A DNA stretch of 64,000 nt. Source: Bacillus sp. FJAT-26390. Lineage in GTDB: Bacteria > Bacillota > Bacilli > Paenibacillales > Paenibacillaceae. The position numbers and the translations under genes were made by a program. The notes below the pieces were generated by a model. It searched no databases, was not told where the DNA came from, and worked only from the letters and a program-made list of their open reading frames with translations. Shown one piece after another: positions 33,187 through 41,455 of this stretch (within the stretch, counting starts at the first letter, position 1; every line of letters starts with the position of its first letter). The stretch lies in contig NZ_MAQX01000033.1 in NCBI RefSeq assembly GCF_001682865.1, forward strand, positions 124,001-188,000. Reading direction: 5' to 3'.

Positions 33187-34512
33187 TTACTTAACCGTCT
33201 TCCAATATTCTTCGACTTCTTTGGTTAGAACAGCACGGTCAGCCGCACCCGCCAAATACTTTTGCATCGATGCGCCAAGCTTCGCCCAGTGATCGGCAGG
33301 CAGCGTGCTCATTGAATCCTCTGTTTTGCCTTTTGCGATATGTTCAGAGATCGACTTCGCAAGGGGATCCTTAGCTTCGAGCGTAATATTCTTGAATGCA
33401 GGGATAATGTTCGCTTTGTTTACAAGGAAGTCTTGTCCCTTCTCGCTGTACACCATCCACTCCAAAAACGTTTTGGCAGCCGCTTGCTGCTCGGCCGTAT
33501 TTTTTTCCTTGTCCAGCACCAAACGTTTCGAAACGGCGGAAGAAATTTGCGTATTGCCAAAGTCATCCGCATTGTTGCTTATCGGTACAGGCAGGAACCC
33601 GTATTGTCCGCTTGCCGTATCGAAGCTGCTGATTTGCGGCCAAGCCCAGTTTCCTTGGAACCAGATGCCTACTTCCCCTTTGCCAAGCACTTCTGGACCT
33701 CTCTCATACGTACCGGACAATGGAGAAGCTTTGTCGATATTGTATTTGGCCATGACGTCAAACGTATCGATCAAGCCATTAAATACGGCATTGCTGGCAA
33801 GGTCGACTTTTCCTGCTTTCAGATCATCTACGAACTTCGCAACCGCTTCCGTATCAGCGGATTGGCCTGCGTAAGCAAGCGGCAAGTAGTGTGCGCCAAG
33901 CGACCAATCCATTGGAGAGATGATAAGCGGCGCTTTGCCTGATGCTTCGATTTTTTTGAACAGCTCTTCAAGCGCGCTCGTTGTGTTAATCGTTGCCGGA
34001 TCAAATGTGCCGCCTACCGCTTGATCAACAACCGCTTTGTTATAAATGAAGCCATAACCTTCAATGGCCAGTGGGAATGCGTAGTTCTTGCCATCGAACG
34101 TCGTAAGCGACGTGCTGCGATCAACCGCATCCGCCATCCATTTCTCACCGCTAAGATCAAGAATGCGATCCTTGAATTTCTCAACGTCACCCGTATCGAG
34201 CATCGTAATAGTAGCCGGATTGCCTGAAGCGTAAAGCGCTGAAGCCTTCTCGAAAGGAGATTGCCCAGCCGGAACCGGGATAATTTCAAGTGTGATGTTC
34301 GGGTTGTCTTCTTTAAAAGCTTTTGCCGCTTCTTCCAGCTGGGCTTGTATTTCACCTTTAGAATTAAGCAGCGTTATCTTTACTGCAGAGCCTTCGTTTT
34401 TTGATCCGGAATTGCCGGAGTTTCCAGAGTTGCCAGAGCCGCCACATGCAGTAACTGTCATTACGACGATAAGTGAAATTGCCAGCGCCTGTATCCATTT
34501 CCATGATTTCAT
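33187..34512 (-). CDS. Sugar ABC transporter solute-binding lipoprotein
   Basis: A 441-residue family-1 solute-binding protein. A lipoprotein signal (SLIVVMTVTACGG) ends in lipobox TAC, so the mature protein is lipid-anchored at Cys23. A Gly/Ser/Asn linker follows, then the two-lobe binding fold (VKITLLNSKGEIQ; WFQGNWAWPQISSFD; FLEWMVYSEKGQDFL). GGGGG lies 7 bases before the ATG. First gene of the fructoside operon; the strong sigma-A promoter and palindromic operator lie directly upstream. Substrate inferred from neighbours: sucrose or fructo-oligosaccharide. Confidence 0.93.
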   Translation of the reverse strand: MKSWKWIQALAISLIVVMTVTACGGSGNSGNSGNSGSKNEGSAVKITLLNSKGEIQAQLEEAAKAFKEDNPNITLEIIPVPAGQSPFEKASALYASGNPATITMLDTGDVEKFKDRILDLSGEKWMADAVDRSTSLTTFDGKNYAFPLAIEGYGFIYNKAVVDQAVGGTFDPATINTTSALEELFKKIEASGKAPLIISPMDWSLGAHYLPLAYAGQSADTEAVAKFVDDLKAGKVDLASNAVFNGLIDTFDVMAKYNIDKASPLSGTYERGPEVLGKGEVGIWFQGNWAWPQISSFDTASGQYGFLPVPISNNADDFGNTQISSAVSKRLVLDKEKNTAEQQAAAKTFLEWMVYSEKGQDFLVNKANIIPAFKNITLEAKDPLAKSISEHIAKGKTEDSMSTLPADHWAKLGASMQKYLAGAADRAVLTKEVEEYWKTVK

Positions 34513-34557
34513 TTTAATGCCCCCGATTCTTCATATTCACAAACGGATTACCGATCG

Positions 34558-34572
34558 TGTAAACCGCTTTCA
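34558..34572 (-). promoter_or_regulatory. cre-like element at the transcription start
   Basis: Minus strand TGAAAGCGGTTTACA resembles the CcpA consensus TGWAANCGNTNWCA but with one extra base in the right half. It covers the predicted start of transcription, a good place for catabolite repression of a sugar operon. Confidence 0.35.
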
Positions 34573-34578
34573 TAACGT

Positions 34579-34607
34579 ATTATATATTCGGCACTTTTGT
34601 ATGTCAA
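34579..34607 (-). promoter_or_regulatory. Consensus sigma-A promoter of the fructoside operon
   Basis: Minus strand TTGACA (34602-34607), exactly 17 bases, TATAAT (34579-34584): both boxes perfect. The -35 box is the last six bases of the 32-bp palindrome, so a bound repressor would block RNA polymerase. Confidence 0.85.
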
Positions 34608-34633
34608 TCGTTTGACATGTCAAACGATTGACA
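34602..34633. promoter_or_regulatory. 32-bp perfect palindromic operator
   Basis: A perfect inverted repeat of 32 bases. Each half is itself TGTCAA-N4-TTGACA, so it can be read as two abutting LacI-type sites. It overlaps the -35 box of the operon promoter and lies 59 bases from the 3' end of the LacI-family gene, the obvious binding protein. Confidence 0.8.
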
Positions 34634-34647
34634 TTATTTTTAGACAG

Positions 34648-34676
34648 CAAAAAAACCCTTGCAGGACAAGGGTTTT
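34648..34676 (-). terminator. Terminator of the LacI-family gene
   Basis: 10-bp arms AAAACCCTTG and CAAGGGTTTT around a 5-base loop, then more T on the minus strand, 16 bases after the regulator stop codon. It separates the regulator transcript from the operon promoter. Confidence 0.85.
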
Positions 34677-34691
34677 CCGTCATTTCCTTAC

Positions 34692-35669
34692 TTATGTAGT
34701 TGCTCGCTCAATCAGCGATATGGGCAAAATGTTTTCCGCCTCGAAGGGCTCAACGTTCATTTGCTTCACGATCAAGTCTACCGCCGTTTTGCCGATTTCG
34801 GCAATCGGCTGCTTGATAGTCGTGATCTCCGGGGTCATCCATCTTGCCGCATTAATATCATCATATCCAATGATCTTCACGTCTTCAGGAATACGCTTGC
34901 CGGCGGCTGCGCATTCCTTAACCGCAAACGCTGCGATAATGTCACTTGTAGCGAACACGCCGTCTAGATCAGGATGCTCCTGAAACAGCCGATGGATAAT
35001 CTGCTCATACTGCAATTGATCAAAAACGTTCATGTCCGTCTGAATGATCACATGCTCGATTCCTTTCGCCTTCATAATGGCTTGAAAAGCAATCGTCCGC
35101 TGGTTGGCGAGCAGCTGCAGCTCCAGATTGCCGCAAATATGCGCAATCTTTTTGCAGCCTTTGTTAACCAGCAGTTCAGCAGCTAGACTCCCGCCAGAAA
35201 AATTATCGGATGAGATGTAAGGAATATCGCTGCTGATTTGGCGATCGATGGTTACGATCGGAGAACTCAGGTTTTTGTACTCCTCTACCTGAAGGGTATG
35301 GCTCCCCATAATGATGCCGTCAACGCGGTTCCGCTTGAGCATCTCAATGTAATCCTTCTCCTTCACCTTATCCAGCTGGGAGTTGCATAGCAGCATTTTG
35401 AAGCCCAGCTCATACGCGTAGTTCTCCACATGATTTGCAAGCTCGCTAAAGAATGGATGGGCGACGCTTGGGATGATCAGCCCGATGACGTTGGATTGTT
35501 TTCGCAGGAGAGACCGCGCGATCTCGTTAGGCTGGTAATTGAGCTCATCCATGATCTTGAACACCTTGGTTCTTGTTGCTTCGCTAATATAACCGCGATT
35601 ATTTAAAACGCGAGACACCGTCGTTACGGATACGTTCGCTAATTTCGCCACATCATGTATCGTTGCCAT
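34692..35669 (-). CDS. LacI-family transcriptional regulator of the fructoside operon
   Basis: A 325-residue repressor-type regulator. The helix-turn-helix is right at the start (ATIHDVAKLANVSVTTVSRV), followed by the hinge helix (NYQPNEIARSLLRKQSN) and a periplasmic-binding-protein-like effector domain (GLIIPSVAHPFFSELANHV; GYDDINAARWMTPEITTIKQ). ATG at 35669 is preferred to the one at 35705 because AAGGGG precedes it and the HTH begins at once. It lies immediately upstream of, and in the same direction as, the sugar operon and most likely binds the 32-bp palindrome. A TATAAT at 35704-35709 may be its own promoter, without a clear -35. Confidence 0.93.
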   Translation of the reverse strand: MATIHDVAKLANVSVTTVSRVLNNRGYISEATRTKVFKIMDELNYQPNEIARSLLRKQSNVIGLIIPSVAHPFFSELANHVENYAYELGFKMLLCNSQLDKVKEKDYIEMLKRNRVDGIIMGSHTLQVEEYKNLSSPIVTIDRQISSDIPYISSDNFSGGSLAAELLVNKGCKKIAHICGNLELQLLANQRTIAFQAIMKAKGIEHVIIQTDMNVFDQLQYEQIIHRLFQEHPDLDGVFATSDIIAAFAVKECAAAGKRIPEDVKIIGYDDINAARWMTPEITTIKQPIAEIGKTAVDLIVKQMNVEPFEAENILPISLIERATT

Positions 35670-35740
35670 GGCCGCCCCTTTGCATCTTGCAGTAGTCCCA
35701 TTCATTATAGCTAAATCGCAGATATATTCCTACGGCAGCA

Positions 35741-35796
35741 AAAAAGAAGCTGTTTCAGATAAGTCCATGACGGCTTATTTGAAACAGCTTCTTTTT
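35741..35796 (-). terminator. Terminator of murA
   Basis: Long stem: 17-bp perfect outer arms (35741-35757 and 35780-35796) plus inner ATAAG/CTTAT pairing, with A and T runs at both ends. It follows the murA stop codon by 16 bases. Confidence 0.92.
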
Positions 35797-35812
35797 GATA
35801 AAAAGGGAAACG

Positions 35813-37246
35813 TTAAGCCCAAGTCGGCTGGATTTTGAGAACGGCAACTTCTTTCTCACGCTTGTAGGAAGCGGCCGATTCGCTCTCAGACGATGCCGTA
35901 ATCGCAACTACGGAAGCGATATCCCGAGCTGGCAGCCCGTGGCTGCTTGAAGCTTGCTTGCTTGTCGTAGCCATAGCTGCGGCAACCTCTTGCTCGACAC
36001 GGTGAATATCAGCGCCAAGCGCTGCGAGCTTGCCCGTAATATTGACGTAACCGCGATCCACATGATGCAGACCCGTTACTTCCGTCTCGCCGTCTGCTCG
36101 CAAAGCCGCGCATATAAGCGCCGCTCCTGCCCTCAAATCGGTTGCGCATACTTTTGCCCCTGTAAGAGGCAAGCCGCCGCTAACGATAGCTGTACGTCCA
36201 TCCACCTTAATTTGAGCGTTCATCTTCTGGAACTCCTCGACGTGCATGAAGCGGTTCTCGAACACCGTTTCCGTCACGACGCTCGTTCCTTCGGATACAA
36301 GCAGCAGTGCCATCATTTGGGATTGCATATCCGTAGGGAAACCCGGATGCGGCAATGTTTTGACGTCAACCGATTTCAGCACAGTGCTGGATTGTACGCG
36401 AATACCGTTGTCGCTCTCCGTAATTTCTACGCCCATTTCCTGAAGCTTGGAAATAACCGGCGTCAAATGGTCCGCAATAGCGCCTTCGACGAATACGTCT
36501 CCGCCTGTGATGGCTGCAGCGATCATATACGTGCCTGCTTCCACGCGGTCAGGAATGACATTATGCGCTGCGCCAAACATTTTGTCCACGCCTTCGATAC
36601 GGATTACGCCCGTACCTGCGCCGCGAACCTTACCGCCCATCGCATTGATATAATTTGCTAAATCAACGATTTCAGGTTCTTTGGCTGCATTTTCAAGAAT
36701 GGTTGTGCCCTCAGCCAAAGCGGCTGCCATCATAATATTTTCAGTTGCGCCTACGCTAGCCACGTCGAGGTAAATTTTCGCACCTTTAAGACGTGTCTTT
36801 GTGCTTGCTTCAATGAAGCCCTGCCCAAGCGTAATTTCTGCGCCCATCGCTTCAAAGCCCTTCAAATGCTGGTCAATCGGACGAGTTCCGATCGCGCAGC
36901 CGCCTGGCAGCGAAATTCTTACCTTGCCAATACGGCCCAAAAGAGGCCCCATGACAAGAAAAGATGCCCGCATTTTGCGAATAAGCTCATACGGAGCTTC
37001 GTAGGACGTAATCTCTTGCGCTGTAATGCGCATCGTTTCATTGTTATAAGTTAATTGTGCGCCCAAAGAGGCAAGCACTTTCTGAATCGTCATAACGTCG
37101 TCGAGGAGGGGTACGTCACAGATGACGCTGTCTCCTTCTGTCGCCAATAATGAGGCCGCTAAAATGGGGAGTACTGCATTTTTTGCTCCGCTAACACGGA
37201 CCGTACCATTTAAACGCTGGCCTCCGCGGACGATAATTTTGGTCAT
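35813..37246 (-). CDS. murA: UDP-N-acetylglucosamine 1-carboxyvinyltransferase MurA
   Basis: A 477-residue cytosolic enzyme that transfers enolpyruvate from PEP to UDP-GlcNAc, the first committed step of peptidoglycan synthesis. Active-site residues are visible: Lys22 in SGAKNAVLP and the PEP-binding, fosfomycin-sensitive Cys117 in LPGGCAIGTRPIDQH. The fold is complete by about residue 417 (GKLAALGADIHR). A further ~60 residues, low in complexity (ATTSKQASSSHG; ASSESESAASYKREKE), have no counterpart in the usual ~420-436-residue enzyme. GGAGGG precedes the ATG. Position between the ATP-synthase/DUF1146 side and spoIID matches murAA of B. subtilis. Confidence 0.95.
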   Translation of the reverse strand: MTKIIVRGGQRLNGTVRVSGAKNAVLPILAASLLATEGDSVICDVPLLDDVMTIQKVLASLGAQLTYNNETMRITAQEITSYEAPYELIRKMRASFLVMGPLLGRIGKVRISLPGGCAIGTRPIDQHLKGFEAMGAEITLGQGFIEASTKTRLKGAKIYLDVASVGATENIMMAAALAEGTTILENAAKEPEIVDLANYINAMGGKVRGAGTGVIRIEGVDKMFGAAHNVIPDRVEAGTYMIAAAITGGDVFVEGAIADHLTPVISKLQEMGVEITESDNGIRVQSSTVLKSVDVKTLPHPGFPTDMQSQMMALLLVSEGTSVVTETVFENRFMHVEEFQKMNAQIKVDGRTAIVSGGLPLTGAKVCATDLRAGAALICAALRADGETEVTGLHHVDRGYVNITGKLAALGADIHRVEQEVAAAMATTSKQASSSHGLPARDIASVVAITASSESESAASYKREKEVAVLKIQPTWA

Positions 37247-37547
37247 CTTTTGGTTCCCTCCGCGAACTGCAATTTCTATTTCCTATTCGTGAATATTCTG
37301 GAATAGCTCTCTTTACCCAAACTTCATCTTATCACTCAATTACACGAATCGACAAGCGTTAAATTATTACTACTTTGTGCACACGCTTCCGGTGGCAATT
37401 TATGACTTTTTTCACCATAAACGACTCTGTTTTTCGGTAAAAAGTACGTTCCTCATCCACATTCAGGTCCTAATTAATACCTATTCGTGGCTCGTTTGTT
37501 TTTTGAGTCCGTCATGTATTACCCATTGTTGACATGTTTCGCTTTTG
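37247..37547 (-). other. Intergenic region upstream of murA
   Basis: About 300 bases without a gene. The only signals I see are the candidate murA promoter (37326-37355) and a small AT-rich inverted repeat (TTTATG...CATAAA near 37400-37425). In many bacilli a ywmB gene lies between the DUF1146 gene and murA; no reading frame for it is present here. Confidence 0.4.
37326..37355 (-). promoter_or_regulatory. Candidate sigma-A promoter of murA
   Basis: Minus strand TTGTCG (37350-37355), 18-base spacer, TAAGAT (37326-37331); each box matches four of six consensus bases. About 75 bases before the murA ATG. Confidence 0.4.
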
Positions 37548-37814
37548 TTATTCGACAAAGCTTTTGAGAAGCACCGTGTAACCCCAATATTCCAAAATAA
37601 ATTTGGCGAGCAAATGTCCCATAATGATGGCGACGATGACTTGAAACAGACGTGCTTTGGGGCTGCGCGGAAAACGAAAAAAGGTTTCCCACTTTACCTC
37701 TTGAATGACAAACCAAACAAAAATAATGCTGAGAATGACAATGACAATGGAAAACAAACCGGTCATGCCCGTGTAGGTTTGCATGTCATTGTAGAGCTCG
37801 TTGTCGACGTTCAT
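37548..37814 (-). CDS. DUF1146 family membrane protein (YwzB-like)
   Basis: An 88-residue protein with two hydrophobic helices, about residues 17-37 (LFSIVIVILSIIFVWFVIQ) and 56-75 (ARLFQVIVAIIMGHLLAKFI), joined by the basic loop FFRFPRSPKAR. This is the DUF1146 layout, a family of unknown function found between atpC and murAA in bacilli. ATG at 37814 follows GGGAGG; the in-frame upstream start at 37847 lacks one. It begins about 70 bases after the SLH protease gene. Confidence 0.85.
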   Translation of the reverse strand: MNVDNELYNDMQTYTGMTGLFSIVIVILSIIFVWFVIQEVKWETFFRFPRSPKARLFQVIVAIIMGHLLAKFILEYWGYTVLLKSFVE

Positions 37815-37885
37815 GTTGCCTCCCTGGCTTCGCAGCTTAGTTACCATTCAAACGAGTTTGGATGCGAAAAGGTTATATGCAAATA

Positions 37886-40800
37886 TTAGGATACGAAGCG
37901 GTGCAAAAGGACGGTGAAGTCAGCCCTGCTTGCCTCCTGCTTCGGTTTGTAGAGATTGGACTGCACCCCATCGATTTGACCATTCAGTCTCATCGCAAAC
38001 AGCAAGGGGGCTGACCAGTGCGTTTTGGGAACATCGCCAAACGGATCGAACGTCGGAAGCCGCGGCTGTACGCCTTCGGCATGGCCGATGATAAACGCCA
38101 TTTCCGCCCGCGTAATCGGCTGATCCGGCCTGAATGTATCATCCGGGAACCCTTTGATCCAGCCCTGCCTCACCGCGCTTGTGATGGCGTCATTTGCCCA
38201 ATGGCTCACCCGAACATCCTTAAACCGCTTCACTTGCCCCATGCCGCTAGGCGTTATTGGCTTGTAAGCCTTGACGACCATCGCTATCGCCTCAGCCCTT
38301 GTAATCGAACGCTTAGGCTCAAAGCGATTGTCGCCCGTACCGTTAATGATGCCCTTCTTGTTTAAAGCGATAATTTCTTTTTGTGCCCAATGGTCCTTAA
38401 TATCGCGGAAACCGGCTATCAGCTCCTCTGACTTAATTTTCAACCGATAATACTGCTTGTCAAAGGGAGCGTCTGCCGTCAGCTTCACATAATACAAGCC
38501 TGGCTGCAGCAGCAGCTCGCTCGTCTGAAGCTTCCCGCTAGCGCCGGTTCGTCCTGTCGCCAGCGATTTCATACGTTTGTCATATACTTGGAGATTCAAA
38601 TCGACATCGAGCGGCGTACCGCTGACCGTCATGCTAACGATGCTTGCGCTCGAAATCCGGTATTGAAACCAATCCACATCGGTGTAGCTGCCGATTACCC
38701 CAAGGTACTCTGTGCCTGGATTAATCATGAACGCTTCATACGATTTATCGTTTGGTTCATTCGGATCATCATATTTAGGCGTATAGTTCATCTTGAGCGT
38801 ATAAGTGCCTATAGCCGGACTCGCTTCCGAGGAGATCGCATTATGAACACGAATATAATATTTGCCGGGAGTCACAGTTATGACAGGTGACTGCTCTGTT
38901 GCCCCTTCTCCCTCGTCATCGTAAACGAGCAGCTGCTGGCCCGCTCTTTGGAGAGCCAGCCCGGGATCAATGCGAGCCGTATTCGCGCTGAGCACGAGGC
39001 TGAGCTTCCCGCTTTGCGTAAAGGTAACGGCAAACCAATCCCGGTCAGCAGTTTGATGGAAATTGCCTGTTATCGATTGGGTCCTGGGCTGAAGCGTCGA
39101 GGCTTCGTACGACTTATCGTTTTTCTCGTAATCGTCCGGCTTCATCGTAAACGTCGATGTAAGCAAATAAGCCAGATCATCGTCGCTGCTCTGATTGATT
39201 AGCTCTAATTGAATAAGCTGCGGCCCTTTTTTGACCTCGATATCTATGGATCTGCTTGCAAGCTTCGTATCGCTCACGCTTTGCTTCACGCCATTCGCAT
39301 AATGGGTAAGGCGAACGGGCGGCACGATTTTGCCGCTGGCAACAAGTCCTTCATAATGTACCGTCAACGTACCATCATATGGCGCATCGATTCGGTACCA
39401 ATCGCGATCAGCGGTTCCTTGCAGCATGGCTGAAATATTCGAGTTAAGCGGAAAACGAGCTGCCGTTGACATGCTGTCATTCGGCTCGAAAATATCCGGA
39501 TTTAAAGTGGCGCGAACCGCTTGGTCAACTTGAAGCACGCCATAGCCTGAATTGCGGTCTGCTCCGGAAGTGCCAATGTCCTTAGCTGTCTGGCGTAGCA
39601 GCGAGCGTACTTGGTAAGGCTTCAAGTCCTTGTAGCGTGCCCATATTAGAGCTGCTGCCGCAGCAACCTGAGGCGCTGCCATCGAGGTTCCCTCCTCGGC
39701 TTTGTACAAACCGCCAATCGCAGTCGTATACACATTCCAAGGCGCGACCAGATCAAGCTCCGAGCCCCGGTTGGACCTGCTGTCCACGGAATTATCCGAT
39801 TTGACCCCGCCAACCGCGAGAACCGTCGGATAAGCTGCCGGGTACTTCACTTCCGCCTTCTCGCCGAGCGAGACGCCATCATTACCCGACGCCGCAACAA
39901 GCAGTACGTTTTTGCTTTCCGCATACTGCACGATATCGAGCATATAAGGGGAGTAACGATGTAGGCCTACCGAAAGCACGACGATGCTTGCACCGCTGCG
40001 AACCGCATACAAGATGGCTTCGCCGAGCTCCTGCTCCGTACCGTCGCCGCTGTGATCAAGCGCCTTGATCGGCATTATTTTAGCTTTCCAGAGTATGCCT
40101 GATACGCCTACTCCATTATTTCCAGACGCTGCTATGACGCCCGCCACGCTTGTTCCGTGACCGTTATCATCATCCGGCGGCTTGCCCGGGCTTACCAGGT
40201 TAGCGCCTGGAACTAGATTATCCTTCAAATCAGGATGGTCCAAATCGACGCCCGTATCCACGACCGCAATCGTAAGCTGCTGCTGCTGCTCGCGCACGGT
40301 CTCCCACGCCTTGGGCGCGCCGATTTGGCTTAGATATCGCTGCTTAGGCAGCAGCGGATCATTCGCCTGCAGCGCAGCAGCCGCCGCTGCTCCCGCAAGC
40401 CTCGCTGAGGGCGGAGGCGCTGTCTCCTCCGCCTCTGGCGCTGCGGCTGCTTGCGAATCGGCTTCTGCCTCGCTGGCAGGCAAAGACAAGGCGTGCACCC
40501 GGTAATTCGGGTGCACGTATGCCACGCCCGGCATGCTTTGCAGCCGGCGCAGCCACTCTTGCACGTCCGCGCCTTCATCGGCCGGACGCACGAGCATGAC
40601 CGCCGCCTCATCCTGGCGGCGCAGCACTTCTGTCCCGCGCGGCTCATGCGCCAGCGCGGGATCGCTCCATTTGAGCAGCCAGCTTTGCGGCTGCTCTTCG
40701 CCTGCGCCGGCGGCGTCAGCAGCCGCGCTAGCTGCGGCGGGAGCGAGCCCTGCGGGGGCTATGCCCCCGAGGGTAACGCTCGCGAGCAAGAGCGCGAGCA

Positions 40801-40969
40801 GCGCGCGGCGCAGGAGCGTGCGCGCGCTCGGCGTGCTCTTGGCGGCCGCCCGCTTGCGCAGGCGCGCTATTTTATTTTTGAGCGCAGGCCGCATGCCTGC
40901 GCTCGCTGCCTTATCGCAGTCTTTATGCGATTCTCGAGCTGGTCTTGATGCTATTTCATTAATCATCAT
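37886..40969 (-). CDS. Cell-surface subtilisin-like protease (S8) with C-terminal SLH domains
   Basis: About 1027 residues, from ATG 40969 or 40966 with AAAAGG upstream; the frame is open further to 41143, but that part is not protein-like. A long basic n-region and hydrophobic stretch (RRALLALLLASVTLGGIAPA) export it. An inhibitor-like propeptide (about 100-165, LQSMPGVAYVHPNYRV) precedes the peptidase. The triad is complete: Asp in IAVVDTGVDLDHPDL, His in NGHGTSVAGVIAA, Ser in EGTSMAAPQVAAAAAL, with oxyanion Asn in AASGNDG. Three PPC-like beta domains follow, each beginning EPNDS or KNDKSYEA and containing DRDW or DVDW. Three SLH repeats end the protein (FRDIKDHWAQKEIIALNKKG; FKDVRVSHWANDAITSAVRQ; FGDVPKTHWSAPLLFAMRLN). 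It should sit on the pyruvylated wall polymer and cleave extracellular protein. Confidence 0.92.
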   Translation of the reverse strand: MMINEIASRPARESHKDCDKAASAGMRPALKNKIARLRKRAAAKSTPSARTLLRRALLALLLASVTLGGIAPAGLAPAAASAAADAAGAGEEQPQSWLLKWSDPALAHEPRGTEVLRRQDEAAVMLVRPADEGADVQEWLRRLQSMPGVAYVHPNYRVHALSLPASEAEADSQAAAAPEAEETAPPPSARLAGAAAAAALQANDPLLPKQRYLSQIGAPKAWETVREQQQQLTIAVVDTGVDLDHPDLKDNLVPGANLVSPGKPPDDDNGHGTSVAGVIAASGNNGVGVSGILWKAKIMPIKALDHSGDGTEQELGEAILYAVRSGASIVVLSVGLHRYSPYMLDIVQYAESKNVLLVAASGNDGVSLGEKAEVKYPAAYPTVLAVGGVKSDNSVDSRSNRGSELDLVAPWNVYTTAIGGLYKAEEGTSMAAPQVAAAAALIWARYKDLKPYQVRSLLRQTAKDIGTSGADRNSGYGVLQVDQAVRATLNPDIFEPNDSMSTAARFPLNSNISAMLQGTADRDWYRIDAPYDGTLTVHYEGLVASGKIVPPVRLTHYANGVKQSVSDTKLASRSIDIEVKKGPQLIQLELINQSSDDDLAYLLTSTFTMKPDDYEKNDKSYEASTLQPRTQSITGNFHQTADRDWFAVTFTQSGKLSLVLSANTARIDPGLALQRAGQQLLVYDDEGEGATEQSPVITVTPGKYYIRVHNAISSEASPAIGTYTLKMNYTPKYDDPNEPNDKSYEAFMINPGTEYLGVIGSYTDVDWFQYRISSASIVSMTVSGTPLDVDLNLQVYDKRMKSLATGRTGASGKLQTSELLLQPGLYYVKLTADAPFDKQYYRLKIKSEELIAGFRDIKDHWAQKEIIALNKKGIINGTGDNRFEPKRSITRAEAIAMVVKAYKPITPSGMGQVKRFKDVRVSHWANDAITSAVRQGWIKGFPDDTFRPDQPITRAEMAFIIGHAEGVQPRLPTFDPFGDVPKTHWSAPLLFAMRLNGQIDGVQSNLYKPKQEASRADFTVLLHRFVS

Positions 40970-41455
40970 ATTCTGCCTTTTCGTATTGGAACGATTATAG
41001 TTTGTTCCCACTTTCAAATGGATAATGCTGTACCTATTATTTCTATTTACAGCTATCATTTCCCTTGTTACATACAGACAAAAGGACAAAAGACCTAGGA
41101 GACAGCCCTTCCGTATGCACAAAATACGGTTTCCCGACGTCATACGATGTTTTCTCGGTCATGTAGAACTAGAACGACCAACATCCTCAGCAGCCCTTCC
41201 ATATCTCCAATCCTATAGAGATGAATCTTTACTCCCCTGCTGCTCCTTACCCACATCCCCGACCGCTGAAACAGGCGCAGCAGAGTGCCGCGCTCCACCT
41301 TTTCTCTACTCATTTCATAGATAAAAAAAAAGCAAGGCCGCTCCCCGCCTGCGAAGACCATACGCCCTCGAGAGAGTCTCACCTTGCTTCTCCTGCTTTC
41401 GCTAGATTTCTCTAGCTATTTCCTGCCTTTTCCTGCTTCTCTAGCCCCTAATCAC
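40970..41455 (-). other. Intergenic region between the nuo operon and the SLH protease
   Basis: Roughly 480 bases without a convincing gene. It contains the nuo terminator (41322-41389) and, on the minus strand, a TATAAT at 40994-40999 about 25 bases before the protease start, without a good -35 partner. Open frames here show no family sequence. Confidence 0.45.
41322..41389 (-). terminator. Terminator of the nuo operon
   Basis: Arms AAGCAAGG and CCTTGCTT (41330-41337 and 41382-41389) enclose a 44-base GC-rich segment that can fold, followed on the minus strand by nine T. It lies 66 bases after the nuoN stop. Confidence 0.7.

Noticed and set aside
40182..41000. Plus-strand frames opposite the protease N-terminus, rich in Ala/Arg/Ser
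   Set aside because: They follow the GC-rich antisense of the protease pro-region; sequence is low complexity and no ribosome-binding sites precede them.
41025..41382. Small frames on both strands in the gap after nuoN
   Set aside because: They span the terminator hairpin, have no ribosome-binding sites and no recognisable sequence.
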